64,000 nucleotides of DNA from Clostridia bacterium (GCA_017936765.1 JAGBEX010000014.1:536788-600787); one strand, 5' to 3'. Shown: positions 51,437 to 61,312, counted from the stretch's first letter. Numbers and translations are program-made. Notes: generated by a model not told the origin, from the sequence alone.

Positions 51437-51509
51437 GGGCTATCCTCGCATAACCCCTGTAAAAACGATGCGATAAGCCCCCGCGACACACCGTCCGGGG
51501 CTTTTTCTT
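51437..51509 (+). promoter_or_regulatory. leuA: Candidate transcription attenuator in the leuA leader
   Basis: A terminator hairpin (AAGCCCC at 51475-51481 with GGGGCTT at 51497-51503, then a T run) lies directly before the leuA ribosome site. The 5' arm can instead pair upstream: GGGCT (51437-51441) with AGCCC (51476-51480), supported by CGCAT (51447-51451) with ATGCG (51468-51472). The two folds exclude each other. No T-box sequence and no usable leader peptide is present. Confidence 0.6.
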
Positions 51510-51527
51510 ACCAAAGGAGGCTGCGGC

Positions 51528-53069
51528 ATGGCAGCGGATCGGGTCAAAATTTTCGATACCACCCTGCGCGACGGCGAACAGACCCCCGGCGTGTCCTTTC
51601 ATCGCGCTGAAAAGGTCGAGATCGCCCGCGCCCTGGAGACCATGGGCGTGGATATCATCGAGGCTGGCTTTGCCGCCTCCTCCCGGGGCGATTTCAAGGC
51701 CATCCGCGCCATCAGCCAGGTGGTGAAGCAGGCCACCGTCTGCTCCCTGGCACGGTGCGTGGCTGCGGATATCGAGGCCGCCAGCGAAGCCCTGGAGGCT
51801 GCCGCCCAAAAGCGCATCCATGTGTTCATCGCCACCAGCCCCATCCATATGTCCGCCAAGCTCCGCATGACCCCCGACGAGGTCTACCAGACCGCTATCC
51901 GTTCCATCGCCCAGGCGCGCAACCTCTGCGACGACGTAGAGTTCTCCTGCGAGGACGCCACCCGCACCGACCGGGATTTCCTCTACCGCATGGTGGAGGG
52001 TGCCATCAAGGCCGGTGCCACCACCATCAACCTGCCTGACACCGTGGGCTATGCTGCCGTGAGTGAGTATGGTCAGATGTTCCGCGACGTGCTGGAAAAG
52101 GTTCCCGGCGCAGATGCCGTGACCCTCTCCGTCCATTGCCACAACGACCTGGGTCTGGGTGTAGCCACCTCCCTGGAGGGCATCCGCTGCGGCGCCCGCC
52201 AGGTGGAATGCACCATCAACGGCTTGGGCGAGCGGGCTGGCAACGCCCCCATGGAGGAGATCGTGATGGGTCTGCGCACCCGCCGCAACTACTATGGCTG
52301 CGACACCAGCATCAACACCCGCGGCCTGTACCGGGTCTCCCGCATGATCGCCAACCTGTCCGGCATCGAGCCTGCCCCCAACAAGCCCATCGTGGGCGGC
52401 AACGCCTTCCAGCATCAAAGTGGCATCCACCAGCACGGCATCCTGGCCAATCGCGAGACCTACGAGGTCATGAAGCCGGAGGATCTGGGCATTCCCCAGC
52501 AGAGTCTCTCCCTGGGCAAGCTCTCCGGCAGCCACGCCTTGGCCGACCGCGCCACCCAGCTGGGCTACACCCTGGAGGGTGAAGCCCTGCAAGCCGCCTT
52601 TACCCGCTTCAAGGAGCTGGCCGACCGCAAAAAGGAGATCACCGATGCTGACGTGCTGGCCATCCTGCGGGAGCAGCGGCTGACCCCGCAAAGCTCCTTC
52701 CGGCTCTTCGCCTTCCAGATCTTCACCGGCAACAAAATGACCTCCACCGCCACCGTGACCGTAGAAAAGGACGGCGAGACCAAGACCCGCGCCGCCTGGG
52801 GCGTTGGCCCCGTTGAGGCCTGCTTCAACGCCGTGGACGCCATTACCGATATGCCCTGCTCCCTGGAGAGCTACAACATCAAGGCCGTGACCGAGGGCCA
52901 GGACGCCCTGGGCGAAGTCACCGTGCGTGTGCGCCACGGCGAGGAATCCATGCTTGGCCGCGGCGTTTCCACCGACGTGCTGGAGGCCAGCTGCCTGGCC
53001 TACCTCAACGCCGTGAACCGCCTCATCGCTCACCAGGAAACCGAGGAAGCCAGCGAGGTGCAGCCATGA
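51528..53069 (+). CDS. leuA: 2-isopropylmalate synthase
   Basis: This 513-residue enzyme condenses acetyl-CoA with 2-oxoisovalerate in leucine synthesis. FDTTLRDGEQTPGVSFHRAE is the DRE-TIM N-terminal motif, VHCHNDLGLGVATSLEG binds the metal, and GGNAFQHQSGIHQHG follows. The C-terminal regulatory domain (from about residue 390) carries the leucine-feedback fold. Length fits the type I bacterial enzyme. AAAGGAGG lies close before the ATG. No other leu genes are adjacent, and the leader suggests its own regulation. Confidence 0.92.
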   Translation: MAADRVKIFDTTLRDGEQTPGVSFHRAEKVEIARALETMGVDIIEAGFAASSRGDFKAIRAISQVVKQATVCSLARCVAADIEAASEALEAAAQKRIHVFIATSPIHMSAKLRMTPDEVYQTAIRSIAQARNLCDDVEFSCEDATRTDRDFLYRMVEGAIKAGATTINLPDTVGYAAVSEYGQMFRDVLEKVPGADAVTLSVHCHNDLGLGVATSLEGIRCGARQVECTINGLGERAGNAPMEEIVMGLRTRRNYYGCDTSINTRGLYRVSRMIANLSGIEPAPNKPIVGGNAFQHQSGIHQHGILANRETYEVMKPEDLGIPQQSLSLGKLSGSHALADRATQLGYTLEGEALQAAFTRFKELADRKKEITDADVLAILREQRLTPQSSFRLFAFQIFTGNKMTSTATVTVEKDGETKTRAAWGVGPVEACFNAVDAITDMPCSLESYNIKAVTEGQDALGEVTVRVRHGEESMLGRGVSTDVLEASCLAYLNAVNRLIAHQETEEASEVQP

Positions 53070-53548
53070 GTACGCCTGTGCTGGTGCTGATCCTTCTGCT
53101 GGTGGCCGTGTGTGGGCTGATCCTGTTTCTCATCATCCGGCACCATCGCCAGCAGCAATACCTGGTGCAGCGCGTCCGTGCCTCCGACCTGTATGGTCAC
53201 CTGTACCCGCTGCTCTTGCGCTGCAACCGCCGCTGTGTGGAGTCCATCGCCCTCAAGGCCGACTCCCTGTGCATCCGGCTGTACAAGCCCGCCGGGCGCA
53301 CCCTGCTGTACACCTTTGAAAAGCATGGCTTCGATCCCTTGAAGGACGAATACCTCTACGCCCTGGCCCAGGCCGTGGCGGTAGATCTCCCCCTCCTGCG
53401 GGACAGCACCCGCTACACCTTCCATACCCGCACGGAGCTGCGCTCCAACGGGCAGAAGGCCAACTGGTATGAATACATGATCACGACGGATTACAAGGAC
53501 AGCATGATCCGCGCCGAGTATCTTGAAAAGAAACCCCACAGAGCCTGA
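53066..53548 (+). CDS. Single-pass membrane protein of unknown function
   Basis: This 160-residue protein starts inside the end of leuA (ATGA overlap). An N-terminal hydrophobic segment (VLVLILLLVAVCGLILFLII) is followed by a soluble domain with two adjacent cysteine/arginine-rich stretches (LLLRCNRRCVES) and several Tyr residues. No family recognised. Overlap with leuA indicates translational coupling, which may or may not reflect related function. Confidence 0.7.
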   Translation: MSTPVLVLILLLVAVCGLILFLIIRHHRQQQYLVQRVRASDLYGHLYPLLLRCNRRCVESIALKADSLCIRLYKPAGRTLLYTFEKHGFDPLKDEYLYALAQAVAVDLPLLRDSTRYTFHTRTELRSNGQKANWYEYMITTDYKDSMIRAEYLEKKPHRA

Positions 53549-53565
53549 TTCATTCAGGCTCTTTC
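53541..53565 (+). terminator. Terminator after the small membrane protein gene
   Basis: GAGCCTGA and TCAGGCTC with a short loop, then TTT. The coding end overlaps the first arm. The T run is short, so read-through into the next gene is possible. Confidence 0.6.
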
Positions 53566-53582
53566 CATTCACAGGAGGAACC

Positions 53583-54419
53583 ATGCGCACGCTTATCATC
53601 GCCGACATCCACGGCAATTTCCCCGCCCTTGAGGCTGTGCTGGCCACGCCCCAGGCGCAGGAATGCCACCGCATCATTTCCCTGGGGGATCAGGTCAACT
53701 TCGGCCCCCAGCCCCGGGAGGTCATGCACTGGCTCACCGACCTGAACGCCCTGGTGCTCCGCGGCAACCACGAGGATCGCCTCCTGCGGGTGGACGCCCC
53801 GGAGTATGCCGGGTACAACTGGATCCTGCAGCGCTGGACCATGAGCCAGCTGCAGGGCATTGCCCTGGATCACCCGCTGGACTATGCCGAGGGTGGCAAG
53901 CTCTTCACCCACGGCACGCCGGGCGATCCCTTCCACCTTGTCCAGCCCGAGGAAGTTCCCGCCCTGCTGGATAGCCTGCCCCCAAGCGTCACCCACCTGT
54001 TCTCCGGCCACAATCATCATCCCTGGCTGGTGGAACACAACGGACGCACCGCCTGCAACCCCGGTTCCCTGGGGATGCTGGAGGATGGCAAGGGCGGTGC
54101 TGCACCCTTTGTGGTGATGGACGAACAGGATGGCCGCGTCACCCTGACCCGCCACCTTGTCCCCTATGACACCGCCGCGCTGAAGCGTGCCTTTATCACC
54201 ACCGGCTGTGCCGCCGCTGCGCCGGAAATGACCCGCATCGTGCTGCACACCATGCTCACCGGAGAATACCAGGCCGTGCTGAAGATGATGCGCTTCATCA
54301 GCACCTTTGGCGACCTGGGCGACTACGCGGCCTGGTGCAAGGCCGATGCGGCCTGGCCCTGGCGGGAACCCCTTTCCACCGCCGACTACTGGAAAAAGCT
54401 TGAGGAGGAACTGCTGTGA
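53583..54419 (+). CDS. Calcineurin-like metallophosphoesterase
   Basis: This 278-residue phosphoesterase has the dimetal motifs LIIADIHGNFPALEAVL, ISLGDQVNFGP, VLRGNHEDRLL and the C-terminal histidine group LFSGHNHHPWLV. It resembles YfcE/diadenosine-tetraphosphatase-like enzymes of broad function. The last 70 residues are an extra helical tail. AGGAGG precedes the ATG at 53583. The stop overlaps the mnmE start. Confidence 0.85.
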   Translation: MRTLIIADIHGNFPALEAVLATPQAQECHRIISLGDQVNFGPQPREVMHWLTDLNALVLRGNHEDRLLRVDAPEYAGYNWILQRWTMSQLQGIALDHPLDYAEGGKLFTHGTPGDPFHLVQPEEVPALLDSLPPSVTHLFSGHNHHPWLVEHNGRTACNPGSLGMLEDGKGGAAPFVVMDEQDGRVTLTRHLVPYDTAALKRAFITTGCAAAAPEMTRIVLHTMLTGEYQAVLKMMRFISTFGDLGDYAAWCKADAAWPWREPLSTADYWKKLEEELL

Positions 54420-55759
54420 CCCATGACACCATTGCCGCCATTGCCACCGCGCCGGGACAGGGCGGTGTGAGCATCGTGCGCATTTCCGGCACCGAGGCCG
54501 AGCAGGTACTGCTGCGGGTGTTCCGCCCGGCCAAGGCAGCGCCCCTCACCAGTCATATGCTCACCTACGGCCACGTGATGGACGGCGACGAGACCATCGA
54601 CGAGTGCATGGCCGTTCTCATGCGCGCGCCCCGCAGCTACACCCGGGAGGATGTGGCGGAGCTGCAGCTCCACGGCGGCGGCTACACCTGCCAGCGGGTG
54701 CTGGAGAAGTGCCTGCAAAGCGGCGCACGGCTCGCCCAGCCCGGCGAATTCACCCGCCGCGCCTTCCTCAACGGCCGCATCGATCTCAGCCAGGCCGAGG
54801 CGGTGATGTCCCTCATCGCCGCCCAGGGCGACCGCGCCCACCAGGCCGCCATGCACCAGCTGCAAGGCGGTGCCAGCAGCTTCATCCGGCAGGCCGCCGA
54901 CGAGCTTTACGCCATTCAGGCCGGAGCCGCCGCCTGCATCGACTACCCCGAGGAGATCAGCGAAGAGGAAGCCGCCAACGACCTGCTGCCCCGCATCGAA
55001 AGGCTGGCTGAGACCATTGAAAACGCCTGCAACGAAAAGGCTGCCCGCATCATCACCAGCGGTCTCACCGTGGCCCTGTGTGGCCGCCCTAACGTGGGCA
55101 AGAGCAGCCTGCTCAACGCCCTGCTGGGCGAGGATCGCGCCATTGTCACCGCCATTCCCGGCACCACCCGGGACATGATCACCGGGGAAATGCTGCTGGG
55201 CGGCAGCGTAATCCACCTTATCGACACCGCCGGTCTCCACGCCACCAACGACCCCGTGGAGCAGCTGGGCGTCGCCCGTGCCGAGGCGGCCATTCGCCAG
55301 GCCGACGCCGTGCTGATGGTGCTGGACGCGGGTATGCCCCTCACCGATGAGGATCGCGACCTGCTGGGCAAGCTGCAAGGCCTGAACTGCGCCCTGGTGC
55401 TGAACAAGTCCGACCTGCCCGCCGCCCTCACCACTGAGGCCGCCGCCAAGCTGCTGCCCGGTGCGCCCGTCATCAGCGTGTCTGCCCACGACGCCGCCAG
55501 CCTCACCGCCCTGAAGGACTACCTGCGCCAGCAGGCAGCCGTGGCCGACCACCTGACCCTCACCCAGCCCCGCCACTTAGAGGCCGCCCGCCGCGCCGCC
55601 GCCCACCTGCGCCAGGCTGCCCAGTCCCTGGCGCTGGCCATCGACTTTGCCGCCGTTGACCTGCAAGCCGCCCAGCTGGCCCTGAGCGAGATCACCGGCG
55701 ACCAGGTGGAAGAAAAGCTGCTGGACAAGGTGTTCAGCCAGTTCTGCGTGGGGAAATAA
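54416..55759 (+). CDS. mnmE: tRNA modification GTPase MnmE
   Basis: This 447-residue GTPase works with MnmG to modify the wobble uridine of several tRNAs. The N-terminal folate-binding domain includes GQGGVSIVRISG and GEFTRRAFLNGRIDLSQAEA. The G domain is inserted in the helical domain: GRPNVGKSSLLNALLG, IPGTTRDM, DTAGLH and NKSD. The C-terminus FCVGK is the diagnostic FC(I/V)GK. The start is GTG, seven bases after AGGAGG and overlapping the previous stop codon. MnmG is not in the window. Confidence 0.96.
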   Translation: MTHDTIAAIATAPGQGGVSIVRISGTEAEQVLLRVFRPAKAAPLTSHMLTYGHVMDGDETIDECMAVLMRAPRSYTREDVAELQLHGGGYTCQRVLEKCLQSGARLAQPGEFTRRAFLNGRIDLSQAEAVMSLIAAQGDRAHQAAMHQLQGGASSFIRQAADELYAIQAGAAACIDYPEEISEEEAANDLLPRIERLAETIENACNEKAARIITSGLTVALCGRPNVGKSSLLNALLGEDRAIVTAIPGTTRDMITGEMLLGGSVIHLIDTAGLHATNDPVEQLGVARAEAAIRQADAVLMVLDAGMPLTDEDRDLLGKLQGLNCALVLNKSDLPAALTTEAAAKLLPGAPVISVSAHDAASLTALKDYLRQQAAVADHLTLTQPRHLEAARRAAAHLRQAAQSLALAIDFAAVDLQAAQLALSEITGDQVEEKLLDKVFSQFCVGK

Positions 55760-55770
55760 GGAGGTATATC

Positions 55771-56292
55771 ATGCGCATCGAAACACCCCGCCTGCTCCTG
55801 CGCCCCTTGGAAGAAACCGACCTTACGGCCTTCTCCACCTATGTGCTGGATGCAGAGCTAAGCCGGATGTACGGTCTGCCCACGAATATGGATCACGATA
55901 CCGCCGCAAAGATATTCCATGCCTTCCTGCAAGGTGGCTTGACTTCCGCCCTGGTGCTGCGGAAGACCAGCTGCATGATTGGTCACCTGATGGTCGTGCC
56001 GCCGGAGCTGCCTGCCGAGGCAATGACCCGGCTTGATGGCAAACAGGGCGTTACGCTGGCCTATGCCGTCGCTCCTGGCCACCAGCGACAAGGACTGGCC
56101 TTCGAGGCGCTGTCCGCTGCCATCGGCTACCTGTTTCAGCAGGGCATGGATTACATCCATTGCGGCTATTACGACTTTAACCTTCCCTCCCGCCGCTTGC
56201 AGGAAAAGCTGGGCTTTCAGCCCTTCGGCACTCACAGCTTCCAGCGGCGTAAGGATTCAATTACAATCATTGACAATATCCTATGGAGATAA
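55771..56292 (+). CDS. GNAT-family acetyltransferase (RimJ/RimL type)
   Basis: This 173-residue protein starts IETPRLLLRPLEETDLTAF, typical of the RimJ/RimL group. Its acetyl-CoA loop is AYAVAPGHQRQGLAFEAL (Q-R-Q-G-L-A) and the end is SRRLQEKLGFQPFG. It acetylates an N-terminal or small-molecule amine; the substrate is unknown. AGGAGG lies before the ATG, 11 bases after mnmE. Confidence 0.88.
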   Translation: MRIETPRLLLRPLEETDLTAFSTYVLDAELSRMYGLPTNMDHDTAAKIFHAFLQGGLTSALVLRKTSCMIGHLMVVPPELPAEAMTRLDGKQGVTLAYAVAPGHQRQGLAFEALSAAIGYLFQQGMDYIHCGYYDFNLPSRRLQEKLGFQPFGTHSFQRRKDSITIIDNILWR

Positions 56293-56296
56293 TGAA

Positions 56297-56950
56297 ATGA
56301 GGCTCAGAGCGCTACTATTCCACATCGCCAAAAGCTCCTTTATGGGAGCAAGCGTCGGCAATGCCTTTCGTTTTCTTCCCTGGGCAATTCCCGTGAAGAA
56401 GGTTTTTTGCAGCAGGGAAACCCTCGCTTTCCATCACCCCCAACCCTGCTACAAGAACCACCTGATTCTTTCTCCCAGGAAAGCCATCAAGAATCTACTT
56501 CACCTTGCCGCCGACAATTCTTACTTTGAGGCCATCTTCCAAGCCGCACAGCATCTATCCGGCACATTTTCCCAGTATGGCGATGGTTTTACGCTGATTG
56601 CCAACGGCGGCAAAAAGCAGGAAGTGCAGCAAGTGCATTTTCATATGTTCACCGACTGTGAGCTTGTCAATGTGTGCGGCATTCAGGAGCCACCGGACGA
56701 CTGTTTCTACCGCGATGCATCGATCTGCATTCTCCCCCATCCCAATCCCAATTGGACGTTTCATTTCATCGTCCAGCCCATCGGCAACTCCACCCAGGCG
56801 TATTTTCAAAGCGTCTTGCTCGGCATCGATCTGCTCAACGCTGAATATGACCTTGTACAAAATGGATATTCCCTTGTCTATCACCATCCCTCAAACGCAA
56901 CTGATGCGCTGCCTATTTTCCATATCATTTCGGGCAAGAAGCTTCATTGA
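56297..56950 (+). CDS. HIT-like nucleotide-binding protein
   Basis: This 217-residue protein contains a histidine-triad-like order. AFHHPQPCYKNHLILSPRKA corresponds to the strand-turn before the core helix of HIT proteins, and QQVHFHMFTDC stands where the H-x-H-x-H motif should be, but only two of the three histidines are in place. It may be a divergent nucleotide hydrolase or an inactive relative. The ATG at 56297 has GGAG eight bases upstream and follows the GNAT gene by four bases. Confidence 0.55.
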   Translation: MRLRALLFHIAKSSFMGASVGNAFRFLPWAIPVKKVFCSRETLAFHHPQPCYKNHLILSPRKAIKNLLHLAADNSYFEAIFQAAQHLSGTFSQYGDGFTLIANGGKKQEVQQVHFHMFTDCELVNVCGIQEPPDDCFYRDASICILPHPNPNWTFHFIVQPIGNSTQAYFQSVLLGIDLLNAEYDLVQNGYSLVYHHPSNATDALPIFHIISGKKLH

Positions 56951-56956
56951 CTCACA

Positions 56957-56994
56957 CAAAAGCGCCGGACTGCTTAACACAGTCCGGCGCTTAA
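56957..56994. terminator. Bidirectional terminator between the HIT-like and MazG-like genes
   Basis: AGCGCCGGACTG and CAGTCCGGCGCT form a 12-bp stem with flanking A and T residues. Confidence 0.88.
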
Positions 56995-56996
56995 AC

Positions 56997-57341
56997 TTAA
57001 CCGGTAGTTTGTGCTTTTTTACCCGCAATGAACGTTTCCAAATCCACATCATGATTGTACTTGATGGATGCCTTTTTGTCTTTCCGGATAATGGTTTCAC
57101 CCAAGTCGATGCCATTGATGGCCGCGATGGCGACGGTATAGTGAATGACATCCGCCAGTTCATTGGCCAGCTGCTCCTGCGTATCCGCTTCATTGGCAGC
57201 CTTGCTGCCGGAGCGCATATTCAGGATCTCAGCAACCTCGCCAATTTCCTCCACCAGCTTCATGAACAGGCCCTGCTCTTTCCCCCATTGACCGTAGTGG
57301 TGGAACAGATAGGCTTCCAACTCCTTAAACGTAACATCCAT
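56997..57341 (-). CDS. MazG-like nucleotide pyrophosphohydrolase
   Basis: This 114-residue all-alpha NTP-PPase has the E-x-x-E and E-x-x-D metal motifs: LVEEIGEVAEILN and NELADVIHYTVAIA. Such proteins remove non-canonical or excess nucleoside triphosphates. It follows metA by nine bases on the minus strand and may be cotranscribed with the methionine genes. A second MazG-like gene is at 62720-63040. Confidence 0.82.
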   Translation of the reverse strand: MDVTFKELEAYLFHHYGQWGKEQGLFMKLVEEIGEVAEILNMRSGSKAANEADTQEQLANELADVIHYTVAIAAINGIDLGETIIRKDKKASIKYNHDVDLETFIAGKKAQTTG

Positions 57342-57350
57342 TGCTTATGG

Positions 57351-58283
57351 TCAGTCCTTCCTCACCAGCCCGATCTGCTTGAGATCGTAGGGCGTATCCT
57401 GATACACAAAGTAGTTCAGCCAGTTGCAATACAAAAGGTTCGCGCTGGAGCGCCAGGTGCATACAGGCTCGGCGGTGTCGTCGTCATTCGGGAAGTAGTT
57501 CACCGGAACGTCCGGATCAATGCCCGCCTTCTTGTCCCGCAGGTACTCGCCCAGCAGGGTGTCCGCGTCATATTCGCTGTGGCCGGTGATGAACACCTGG
57601 CTGCCGCCCTTGTTGGACACGGCGTACACGCCCGCCTCCTCGCTCTCGGAGAGGATCTTCAGCCCGGGGATGGCCAGAATATCCTCCTTGTCCACGGTGG
57701 TGTAGCGGGAGTGCGGCACCATGAAGGTATCGTCAAAGCCCCGGAACAGAATGGAACCCTTGTGGGTCACCCGGTGGCGGTACACGCCGGAAAGCTTCTT
57801 GGGCAGGGGCTTCTTTTCGATGCCGTAATGATAGTACAAGCCTGCCTGGGCGCCCCAGCAGATGTGGAAGGTGGAGAACACGTGGGTCTTCGACCACTCG
57901 AAGATCTCGCACAGCTCCTGCCAGTAGTCCACCTCTTCAAAGGGCATCCGCTCCACCGGCGCACCGGTGATCACCATGCCGTCGAAGGTCTGATCCTTCA
58001 CGCTGTCGAAGGTCTGGTAGAAGTTGATCATATGCTCTTCCGTGGTGTTTTTGGAAACGTGGCTCTCCACCTTCAGCAGTACCAGCTCCACCTGCAAAGG
58101 GGTGTTGCCCAGCAGGCGGGCCAGCTGGGTCTCGGTGGCGATCTTGGTGGGCATCAGGTTCAGCAGCAGAATGCGCAGCGGACGGATGTCCTGGGTGGTG
58201 GCGCGCTTTTCCGTCATCACGAAGATATTCTCGCTTTGCAGGGTGGCTGCGGCGGGAAGATCGTTGGAGATCATAATGGGCAT
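57351..58283 (-). CDS. metA: Homoserine O-acetyltransferase (MetA family)
   Basis: This 310-residue enzyme activates homoserine for methionine synthesis. [37 protein letters not shown] and [17 protein letters not shown] (catalytic Cys) are visible, with HSRYT and TGHSEYD providing later active-site residues. The residue after GAPV is Glu; in the characterised Bacillus cereus enzyme this Glu favours acetyl-CoA, while E. coli MetA has Gly and uses succinyl-CoA. This predicts O-acetylhomoserine as product, matching the nearby metY. AGGAGG lies eight bases before the start. Confidence 0.93.
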   Translation of the reverse strand: MPIMISNDLPAAATLQSENIFVMTEKRATTQDIRPLRILLLNLMPTKIATETQLARLLGNTPLQVELVLLKVESHVSKNTTEEHMINFYQTFDSVKDQTFDGMVITGAPVERMPFEEVDYWQELCEIFEWSKTHVFSTFHICWGAQAGLYYHYGIEKKPLPKKLSGVYRHRVTHKGSILFRGFDDTFMVPHSRYTTVDKEDILAIPGLKILSESEEAGVYAVSNKGGSQVFITGHSEYDADTLLGEYLRDKKAGIDPDVPVNYFPNDDDTAEPVCTWRSSANLLYCNWLNYFVYQDTPYDLKQIGLVRKD

Positions 58284-58284
58284 A

Positions 58285-60639
58285 TCAGTTACCTCCTAAC
58301 AGGCGTCGGGCGATTTCCACCGCCGCGCGAGCATCCCGGGCATAGGCGTCGGCACCCATGCGGGCAGCGTATTCCTCGGTGACCACCGCGCCGCCCACCA
58401 TGATGCAGGGCGGAGCGCTGAGCTCCTTCAGCTGGCGCACGGTTTCCTCCATGGCAGGGAGGGTGGTGGTCATCAGGGCAGAGAGTCCCACCAGGCGGAT
58501 GCCCTGCTCCTGCACGGCTTGCACAATGGTCTCCGGCGGCACGTCACGCCCCAGGTCGATCATCTCATAGCCGTAGTTTTCCATCACGGTCTTCACAATG
58601 TTCTTGCCAATATCGTGGATGTCCCCCTGCACGGTGGCGATGGCCACGCGGTGCTTCTTCAACGCCTCGCCGCCCTTTTCCGCCAGGGAGGTCTTGATCA
58701 CCTCAAACACGCTCTGCGCCGCCTGGGCCGCACCCAGCAGCTGGGGCAAGAAGGCCTTGCCCTGCTCGTAATCGATGCCCACCTTGTCCAGGGCAGGGAT
58801 CAGGTGACCCTCCACCAGCTGCAATTCGGTCTCGCTGGCCAGGGCGTCCTTGGCCAGCTTGGCCGCATCGCTACGCAGGCCGCGGATGATGGCTTCGTCC
58901 AGCGTGAGGCTGCTGGCAGCCGCCACGGGCTTGGCCGCGACCTCCCCCGCAAAGCGATCCACATAGGCGCGGCACTCGCCATCCTGGCCGGAAAGCACCC
59001 GGCAGGCGGCGATGGCGTCCATGATCTCCTTCTGGTTGGGGTTCACGATGGGCAGGCTCAATCCGCATTGAATGGCGCGAATGAGGAAAGTCTGGGTCAT
59101 CAGCATACGGTTGGGCAGGCCGAAGGAGATGTTGCTCACGCCCAGCACGGTTTTGAGCTTCATCACATCGGTGACATACTGCACCGCCTTCAGGGTCTCC
59201 ACCGCCTGATCCTGCTGGGCAGACACCGTCAGCGTCAGGCAGTCCACCCACACGTCGCTGGCAGGGATGCCCATGCTCACCGCCCGGTCAAGGATGCGCT
59301 GGGCAATGGCAATGCGCTGCTCCGCCGTCTTGGGCAGACCGGCCTCGTCCAGCGTCAGCGCCACCACAGAGGCGCCGTATTTCTTCACAATGGGCAGGAT
59401 AGCCGCCATGGACTTCTCCTCGCCGTTGACGGAGTTCACCGCAGCCTTGCCGTTGTAGACACGCAGGCCAGCCTCCAGGGCGGCGGGGTTGGTGGAGTCC
59501 AGCTGCAGGGGCAAATCCACCGCCGCTTGCAGCTTCTTCACCACGCGAGGCAGCATGGCCACCTCGTCCACACCAGGATAGCCCACATTCACATCCAGGA
59601 TGGCCGCACCCGCGTCCACCTGCTGGATGGCCACATCCACAATGTAGTCCAGATCGTTTTCCAATAGCGCCTGCTGGAAGCGCTTCTTGCCCGTGGGGTT
59701 GATGCGCTCGCCGATGACGTGCAATCCGTCCAGCGCCAGCGCATTGGTAGGCGTGCAGACGAAGCTCTGCTCCACGTAGCTGCGCTGGCCGGGCTGCATG
59801 TCCTTCACCGCCTCATGCAGGGCGCGGATGTACTCCGGATCCGTGCCGCAGCAGCCGCCGATGATGCTCACACCCGCCGCCACAGCGTCCTTCATGGCCT
59901 GGGCAAACTCCGCAGGCGTCAGGTCGTAGTGGCCGTCCACCGGATCAGGCAAGCCCGCATTGGGCTTGGCAATGACCGGCAGCCGGGTCTGGCTGCACAG
60001 CTCCTGCAAAATGGGCAGCAGCTGCTTGGGGCCAAGGGAGCAGTTCAGGCCGATGGCATCCGCCCCCAGGCCTTCCAGCGTCCGCGCCATGGATGCCACG
60101 GTGCAGCCGGTAAAGGTGCGGCCGTTCTCGTCAAAGGTCATGGTAACGAAGGCAGGCAGGCTCGTCTGTTCCTTCACCGCCAGCAGCGCCGCCTTGGTCT
60201 CATAAAGGTCGGTCATGGTCTCGATCACCGCCAGGTCAGCGCCTGCCTCTGCACCAGCCTTCACCACCTCGGCAAAGAGGTCGTAGGCTTCCTCAAAGGT
60301 CAGCGTACCCATGGGTTCCAGCAACTCGCCCAGCGGCCCCATGTCCACCGCCACCAGGGCGCGGTCGCCCACGGCAGCCTTGCCATTGCGCACAGCGGCA
60401 GAGACCACTTCCTCCACCGTGTGGCCGGTGCCAGCCAGCTTGCGGCCATTGGCGCCGAAGGTGTTGGCATACACGATGTTGCTGCCCGCCTCCACATAAG
60501 CGGCATGGATGTCCCGCATCCATTCCGGCCGGGTCAGATTCAGCAGCTCTGGGTTTTCGCCGGGCTGCAGGCCCTTGCGCTGGAGCATGGTACCCATGGC
60601 ACCATCAAGAAATATCAGCTTCTGGCGGTCAATCGTCAC
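58285..60639 (-). CDS. metH: Cobalamin-dependent methionine synthase lacking the reactivation domain
   Basis: This protein of about 784 residues has a homocysteine-binding barrel ([16 protein letters not shown]; zinc cysteines in GLNCSLG and [10 protein letters not shown]) and a pterin-binding domain (from about residue 300: [16 protein letters not shown]). It ends in the cobalamin cap and Rossmann domains ([19 protein letters not shown], the D-x-H-x-x-G motif). It methylates homocysteine using methyltetrahydrofolate. The C-terminal activation domain of E. coli MetH is absent and is encoded separately upstream. A GTG at 60639, eight bases after AAGGAGG, is the best start. Confidence 0.94.
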   Translation of the reverse strand: MTIDRQKLIFLDGAMGTMLQRKGLQPGENPELLNLTRPEWMRDIHAAYVEAGSNIVYANTFGANGRKLAGTGHTVEEVVSAAVRNGKAAVGDRALVAVDMGPLGELLEPMGTLTFEEAYDLFAEVVKAGAEAGADLAVIETMTDLYETKAALLAVKEQTSLPAFVTMTFDENGRTFTGCTVASMARTLEGLGADAIGLNCSLGPKQLLPILQELCSQTRLPVIAKPNAGLPDPVDGHYDLTPAEFAQAMKDAVAAGVSIIGGCCGTDPEYIRALHEAVKDMQPGQRSYVEQSFVCTPTNALALDGLHVIGERINPTGKKRFQQALLENDLDYIVDVAIQQVDAGAAILDVNVGYPGVDEVAMLPRVVKKLQAAVDLPLQLDSTNPAALEAGLRVYNGKAAVNSVNGEEKSMAAILPIVKKYGASVVALTLDEAGLPKTAEQRIAIAQRILDRAVSMGIPASDVWVDCLTLTVSAQQDQAVETLKAVQYVTDVMKLKTVLGVSNISFGLPNRMLMTQTFLIRAIQCGLSLPIVNPNQKEIMDAIAACRVLSGQDGECRAYVDRFAGEVAAKPVAAASSLTLDEAIIRGLRSDAAKLAKDALASETELQLVEGHLIPALDKVGIDYEQGKAFLPQLLGAAQAAQSVFEVIKTSLAEKGGEALKKHRVAIATVQGDIHDIGKNIVKTVMENYGYEMIDLGRDVPPETIVQAVQEQGIRLVGLSALMTTTLPAMEETVRQLKELSAPPCIMVGGAVVTEEYAARMGADAYARDARAAVEIARRLLGGN

Positions 60640-61282
60640 AGGAATGGCCTCCTTTTCGTAATGCACAGGTGTCTTTCATGGCGCAGTAGGCGCAGCCGCG
60701 GATGCGCGCCCTTTGCGGTTTGTCCGCCATGCCAATGATGGCCGTCACGCTCTTCTGCGGGGTCATCAGGCAGCTTTCCGTCACATACACGCCCAGGCGG
60801 CGCTGGCTGTCGGTGATGCGGCAGATGGCGGGCTGCAAGTCCAGGGGCAGGTCGCCATAGCCCGGGCTGAACCGATCCGTGAGGTACACACCCGGGAAGC
60901 GGGCGGCAAGCTCCTTCTCGGCAGCGTCGCACCCGGCCTCCACCAGGGCGCTGCCGCAAGCATCCAGCAGCACCGCCTGGGACATATCCCTGGCCTGGGT
61001 CAAGCGCATGTGCTGCTCAAAGCCCAGCCCCAGCGTGCAGACAAGCACCGCCGCGCGCTGGCACTCGGCCAGCATCTTCCGGGCAGAGTTCCCCGGCAGG
61101 AGCAGCTGCAAGTCGCTGAGCCACTCCCCCTCCGGGCGATGCTCCACCGCCGAAACGCGGTAGATAAACCTTGGCACAAAGCGCTGCTCTGCGTCCTGCG
61201 CCACACCTTCCATGCGCTGGCGCAGCGCTTCATCCGCGCCGGATGCGCCCAGGTAGCGCAGCGCCTCGTCGATATCCAGCAC
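60629..61282 (-). CDS. Stand-alone methionine synthase activation-domain protein
   Basis: This protein of about 217 residues corresponds to the S-adenosylmethionine-binding reactivation domain of MetH. DRFSPGYGDLPLDLQPAICR matches the R-x-S-P-G-Y-G motif of the separate activation proteins, and a C-terminal CAYCAMKDTC forms a cysteine pair cluster. It should reductively remethylate oxidised cobalamin on the neighbouring MetH. A GTG at 61282 with GGGAGGTGG upstream is the start. The end overlaps the metH start region, indicating coupled translation. Confidence 0.87.
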   Translation of the reverse strand: MLDIDEALRYLGASGADEALRQRMEGVAQDAEQRFVPRFIYRVSAVEHRPEGEWLSDLQLLLPGNSARKMLAECQRAAVLVCTLGLGFEQHMRLTQARDMSQAVLLDACGSALVEAGCDAAEKELAARFPGVYLTDRFSPGYGDLPLDLQPAICRITDSQRRLGVYVTESCLMTPQKSVTAIIGMADKPQRARIRGCAYCAMKDTCALRKGGHSCDD

Positions 61283-61312
61283 AGATGCCACCTCCCAGCG
61301 CAAATTACAACC

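Noticed and set aside
51421..51453. Leader peptide MIMALWAILA before leuA
   Set aside because: Its ATG codons overlap the predicted -10 region, upstream of the transcription start, and have no ribosome site.
51437..51520. T-box leader before leuA
   Set aside because: The leader is too short and lacks the conserved T-box and specifier-loop sequences.
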